DNA of 33,810 bases from Candidatus Poribacteria bacterium (GTDB lineage Bacteria > Poribacteria > WGA-4E > WGA-3G), in NCBI GenBank assembly GCA_003635185.1, contig PYJA01000094.1, positions 1-33,810 of the forward strand. The letters are read 5' to 3'. Position 1 is the stretch's first letter, and each line of letters starts with the position of its first letter. Positions 30,936 to 33,810 of the stretch are shown here, in pieces. The position numbers were made by a program, and so were the translations under genes. A model generated the notes under the pieces. It did no database searches. It saw only the letters and a list, made by a program, of their open reading frames with translations, and was not told where the DNA came from.

Positions 30936-33260
30936 ATGAAAAAAACAGTGCGAAATATCTTTTGTAGTCTAATTCTGCTAAATATCGTCTGGATGGGAAG
31001 TGCAGATGAAAGCGCTCTCAAAAATCCGGACGGTTCATGGAAATGGACCAACCGGCTCATCCATGAAACCAGCCCCTATCTACTGCTGCACGCGCATAAT
31101 CCTGTTGAATGGTATCCTTGGAGTGATGAAGCATTAGAACGCGCGAAAAAAGAAAACAAACCTATTTTTCTCTCCGTTGGCTATTCCACGTGCTACTGGT
31201 GTCACGTAATGGAGCGGAAAGTCTTCTCAAATCCAGAAATTGCTGAGCAGATGAACAAAAACTTTATCAACATCAAAATTGATAGAGAGGAACGACCTGA
31301 CTTAGACGAAATTTATATGACCGCAACACAGCTATTAATGCGACGTGGTGGGTGGCCAAACTCAGTTTTTCTTACGCCTGATTTGAAACCCTTCTTTGCT
31401 GGCACGTATTTTCCTCCAACAGATATGCCGAATATACCCGGCTTTCCAACAATTTTGACCGCAGTGCATGAGGCATGGGTAACGCGAGAAGCGGAAGTAA
31501 TTGAATCGGCAAACAAGATCACACAAGTCATTGAAGGTGCAATAAGTACAGGATTTACCACTCTCACTGCTAAATCCCTTGAGCGTTCCCTTATCTCTGC
31601 CGCTGTTGCACACTTAAAAGCTAACTACAAACACGCTTATGGCGGATTTAGCGATGCGCCTAAATTTCCAAGTCCTGCGAATCTGGAATTTTTGTTGAAG
31701 GAATATGAACGCACTGCTGACGAATCGTTGATGAGAATGGTGACACGGACCTTAGATATGATGGCTTACGGTGGGATTTATGACCAAATCGGAGGCGGAT
31801 TTCACAGATATTCAGTTGACGCGAAGTGGCTCGTGCCTCATTTTGAGAAGATGCTTTACGACAACGCGCAATTGGCGAAAATATATCTTCAAGTTTTCCA
31901 GTTAACAAAAAAACCGCAGTACCGCCGCATTGCTGAGGAGATATTCAGTTTTATTTTTCGTGAGATGACAGCACCTGAAGGCGGTTTCTATTCTGCGTTA
32001 GACGCGGAAACGGACGCAGAGGAGGGAAAATACTATGTTTGGACAGCAGATAAAGTTAAAAACGCTCTCCCTCAAAAAGATATCCAACAGTTCACCTCCG
32101 TTTACGGTGTGGATAAGGGGCCAAACTTTGAAGGCAAAAATGTTCTCTATGTGCCTAACGCCGCAGAATCGGAAGCCTCTCTCAAGTCTTTGAAATCTGC
32201 GCGAGAAACGCTTTTAGCAGCTCGGTTTGAACGCGAACGCCCACTGCTGGATACAAAGATCATTGTCAGTTGGAACGGCTTAATGATAGATGCACTTGCA
32301 TACGGGTACGAAGTGCTTGGCGAAGAGCAGTATCTCACTGCTGCAGCAAAAGCTGCACAGTTTATTCTCAACACACTAAGAAAACCGAACGGTGAATTAT
32401 GGCATACATACACCGCTGGCGTTACGAAGTACGATGCTTATCTTGATGATTACGCGTTTTTCACGCGTGGTTTGATCGGATTGCATAGTGCTACTGGGGA
32501 AGAACGTTGGCTACGTGAAGCGACAACCCTAACTGATAAGATGATTCAACTCTTTTGGGACGACAAAAATGGGGGGTTCTATTTTACTAAGGCAGATGCA
32601 AAGCAGCTGATTGTCCGCACCAAAAAACCTCACGATTCCGCAGTACCTTCTGGGAACGCAGTGGCAATCAACAACCTCTTAATGCTTGAGCCAAATTACC
32701 GAAACTATGCTAAGAAAACACTCCTTAGTTTTAGCCAAGCAATGGAAGTAACGCCCTCATCTTTTATGCACATGCTTTATGCGCTCAACGGGTACTTAAG
32801 TTTAGGTGAAAATCGTGATATGTCAACACAGCAAAGCAAGCAGGAACTTGACGGTCTAACGCAATCACTTTTAACGGCAACAGCAAAAGTTAAAACGCTC
32901 ACTACGGGCAAACAATTTGACGTGGAAATTCAGGTTAAAATTGCGGCAGGTTGGCACATTAATGCAAATCCAGCAGGTCAGGATAACTTAATTCCGACTA
33001 CTATCACTGTAGCAAAAGACGCTCCAGTTGAGATTTCTGAAATAAAGTATCCGAAAGGCAAATCGGTGCAATTTGGGTTTAGCACAGAATCTTTGAACGT
33101 TTATGAGAAAACGTTTACAATTCCTCTGAAGTTGAAACAGAAAGCGAATGCATCTATCAAGAAAAACGTTTCGATCATCTTAAAGCTCAATTATCAAGCT
33201 TGCAATGATACGGAGTGTTTGCTACCGCAGACACTGGACATCCCGTTGAAGTTGCAGTAG
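30936..33260 (+). CDS. Exported DUF255 (thioredoxin-like/YyaL) protein fused to a DsbD N-terminal-like domain
   Basis: The 774-residue protein has an N-terminal signal-like segment (about 1-22, [17 protein letters not shown]). Residues about 35-190 are the DUF255 thioredoxin-like domain ([29 protein letters not shown] with Cys86-x-x-Cys89, [21 protein letters not shown]). Next comes an alpha/alpha barrel as in cellobiose 2-epimerase-like folds ([54 protein letters not shown]). Residues about 650-774 resemble DsbD-alpha ([29 protein letters not shown] with Cys756/Cys761). The extra domain suggests redox exchange in the periplasm, inferred from homology. YyaL relatives are usually shorter and lack this tail. 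The function of the core family is not settled. The start is unambiguous, and it has its own promoter. Confidence 0.85.
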   Translation: MKKTVRNIFCSLILLNIVWMGSADESALKNPDGSWKWTNRLIHETSPYLLLHAHNPVEWYPWSDEALERAKKENKPIFLSVGYSTCYWCHVMERKVFSNPEIAEQMNKNFINIKIDREERPDLDEIYMTATQLLMRRGGWPNSVFLTPDLKPFFAGTYFPPTDMPNIPGFPTILTAVHEAWVTREAEVIESANKITQVIEGAISTGFTTLTAKSLERSLISAAVAHLKANYKHAYGGFSDAPKFPSPANLEFLLKEYERTADESLMRMVTRTLDMMAYGGIYDQIGGGFHRYSVDAKWLVPHFEKMLYDNAQLAKIYLQVFQLTKKPQYRRIAEEIFSFIFREMTAPEGGFYSALDAETDAEEGKYYVWTADKVKNALPQKDIQQFTSVYGVDKGPNFEGKNVLYVPNAAESEASLKSLKSARETLLAARFERERPLLDTKIIVSWNGLMIDALAYGYEVLGEEQYLTAAAKAAQFILNTLRKPNGELWHTYTAGVTKYDAYLDDYAFFTRGLIGLHSATGEERWLREATTLTDKMIQLFWDDKNGGFYFTKADAKQLIVRTKKPHDSAVPSGNAVAINNLLMLEPNYRNYAKKTLLSFSQAMEVTPSSFMHMLYALNGYLSLGENRDMSTQQSKQELDGLTQSLLTATAKVKTLTTGKQFDVEIQVKIAAGWHINANPAGQDNLIPTTITVAKDAPVEISEIKYPKGKSVQFGFSTESLNVYEKTFTIPLKLKQKANASIKKNVSIILKLNYQACNDTECLLPQTLDIPLKLQ

Positions 33261-33342
33261 GTGCAAGACATCTTCAAATTCATGTGTTATACCATTTCTA
33301 TATGATAATAGGGGCATTATCCATAGGTGTCAATTTAGTGCC

Positions 33343-33425
33343 AGGGTTATTTAGTTTTAAGAGTTTTCCGTTATTAAGGTGGACTCAAAGTTAATGCCCC
33401 AGGCCGGTAGGTGCGGTTTCTAACC
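33343..33425. repeat. Family B element, left half only
   Basis: It is about 90% identical to 18780-18862, starting with the same 16-bp terminal repeat agggttatttagtttt. The right inverted end does not appear before the window edge. The copy may have been interrupted by the 220-bp element beginning at 33429, or may be truncated. Confidence 0.75.
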
Positions 33426-33428
33426 GAA

Positions 33429-33648
33429 CCCATAAGCGTCAATTTAGCGTGCATCCAGGCCCGGTAGGTTCGGTTTGTAATCGAACTGGACTGATCCCAG
33501 GCGAATCCTGGGTGTTTTGTTCAGCAGCACTGCTGAGTGGACAGGATAGGTGAAGGTTTCTGCGTCCGATCCGGTTCGGTTACAAACCGAACCTACCGGG
33601 CCTGGGGCATTTAGCGCATAATTCTTTTCTTAAATTGACGCTTATGGG
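33429..33648. mobile_element. MITE-like element, family D, 220 bp
   Basis: The ends cccataagcgtcaattt (33429-33445) and aaattgacgcttatggg (33632-33648) are perfect reverse complements. Further in, ccaggcccggtaggttcggt pairs with the reverse complement on the right (cggttacaaaccgaacctac, then cgggcctggg). The interior has no frame of note. It abuts the family B half-copy. Confidence 0.75.
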
Positions 33649-33703
33649 GCGGCCTCCGAGCTGCCCATAAACGTCAATTTAGCGTTGATTTAATGATTTA
33701 AAG

Positions 33704-33781
33704 GTAGCAGGCACGCTCCGCGTGCTGTCCGCTTGACATTTTTGGGTGGACGGCAGACGGCACACGGCGTGTGCCTACTAC
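33704..33781. repeat. Palindromic repeat with 29-bp arms
   Basis: gtagcaggcacgctccgcgt (left) pairs with acggcgtgtgcctactac (right). 23 of 29 positions are complementary. This is a further dispersed-repeat type, next to the family D element. Confidence 0.65.
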
Positions 33782-33810
33782 TTTGCATACCGATTTATCG
33801 GAGTTGAAAA

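Larger units (their letters stand above)
33261..33810. repeat. Gene-free right end made of nested inverted repeats
   Basis: No coding frame is convincing. From 33343 the left half of a family B element appears, then a 220-bp inverted repeat (33429-33648), a second partial copy of its end (about 33664-33684, cccataaacgtcaatttagcg) and a palindrome with 29-bp arms (33704-33732 and 33753-33781; 23 of 29 positions). Confidence 0.75.

Overview
The window reads as a piece of a free-standing bacterial chromosome, most likely from a Candidatus Poribacteria-like organism (sponge-associated lineage). The grounds are inference from style. A secreted protein ends in the NFPNPF / YWDGRNAQGERVASGIY type of C-terminal domain followed by a TRKMLIRK tail. 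The intergenic spaces are packed with short palindromic repeats. There is a PduL-type microcompartment locus of the kind seen in Poribacteria and planctomycete relatives, and genes for exported proteins are frequent. I found no rRNA, tRNA or CRISPR array.

Left part (1-5500, all minus strand): the 5' part of an IS transposase cut by the window edge; a three-gene group with a Wzz-like chain-length protein, an NTF2-like lipoprotein and a DUF5683-like membrane protein; then an odd exported protein with a tyrosine-rich middle and a Ser/Arg-rich tail. The last is driven by a perfect-consensus sigma70-type promoter through a leader of about 180 nt that contains a hairpin.

5493-12284 (minus strand): eight genes run head to tail with gaps of -8 to 54 nt behind one strong promoter at 12350-12378. 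In transcription order they are msrP (methionine sulfoxide reductase), a lipoprotein serpin, a membrane gluzincin peptidase, an exported metallophosphoesterase, a TPR protein, a BMC-H shell protein, the phosphotransacylase PduL, and a flavoprotein-like protein with an encapsulation-peptide-like helix. The last three form a very small bacterial microcompartment locus. The pentamer shell protein and the aldehyde-generating and aldehyde-consuming enzymes must be elsewhere. PduL carries an extra four-cysteine cluster between its targeting helix and its catalytic domain.

12285-18725 (plus strand from 12971): a 686-bp repeat nest, two small lipoproteins (one Bor-like), a large multi-pass GT-C-like membrane protein, a decayed acetyltransferase remnant, and a fusion of a GHMP sugar kinase with a GalU-type nucleotidyltransferase. 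That fusion looks like a one-protein sugar to NDP-sugar salvage enzyme.

18726-25586 (plus): a MITE-like element, a B12-binding radical SAM/DUF4070 protein with a duplicated 64-residue helical tail, a two-ATPase ECF transporter subunit, a secreted metzincin-like protease, and the ECF T subunit. No S component is visible.

25731-33260: a circularly permuted ATP-grasp/alpha-E protein with a transglutaminase, a convergent WD40 plus DUF2283 pair, a 285-bp inverted-repeat element, and an exported DUF255 thioredoxin-like protein fused to a DsbD-N-like domain. The right end (33261-33810) is gene-free nested inverted repeats. The repeats form at least four families, two of them with more than one copy inside the window.
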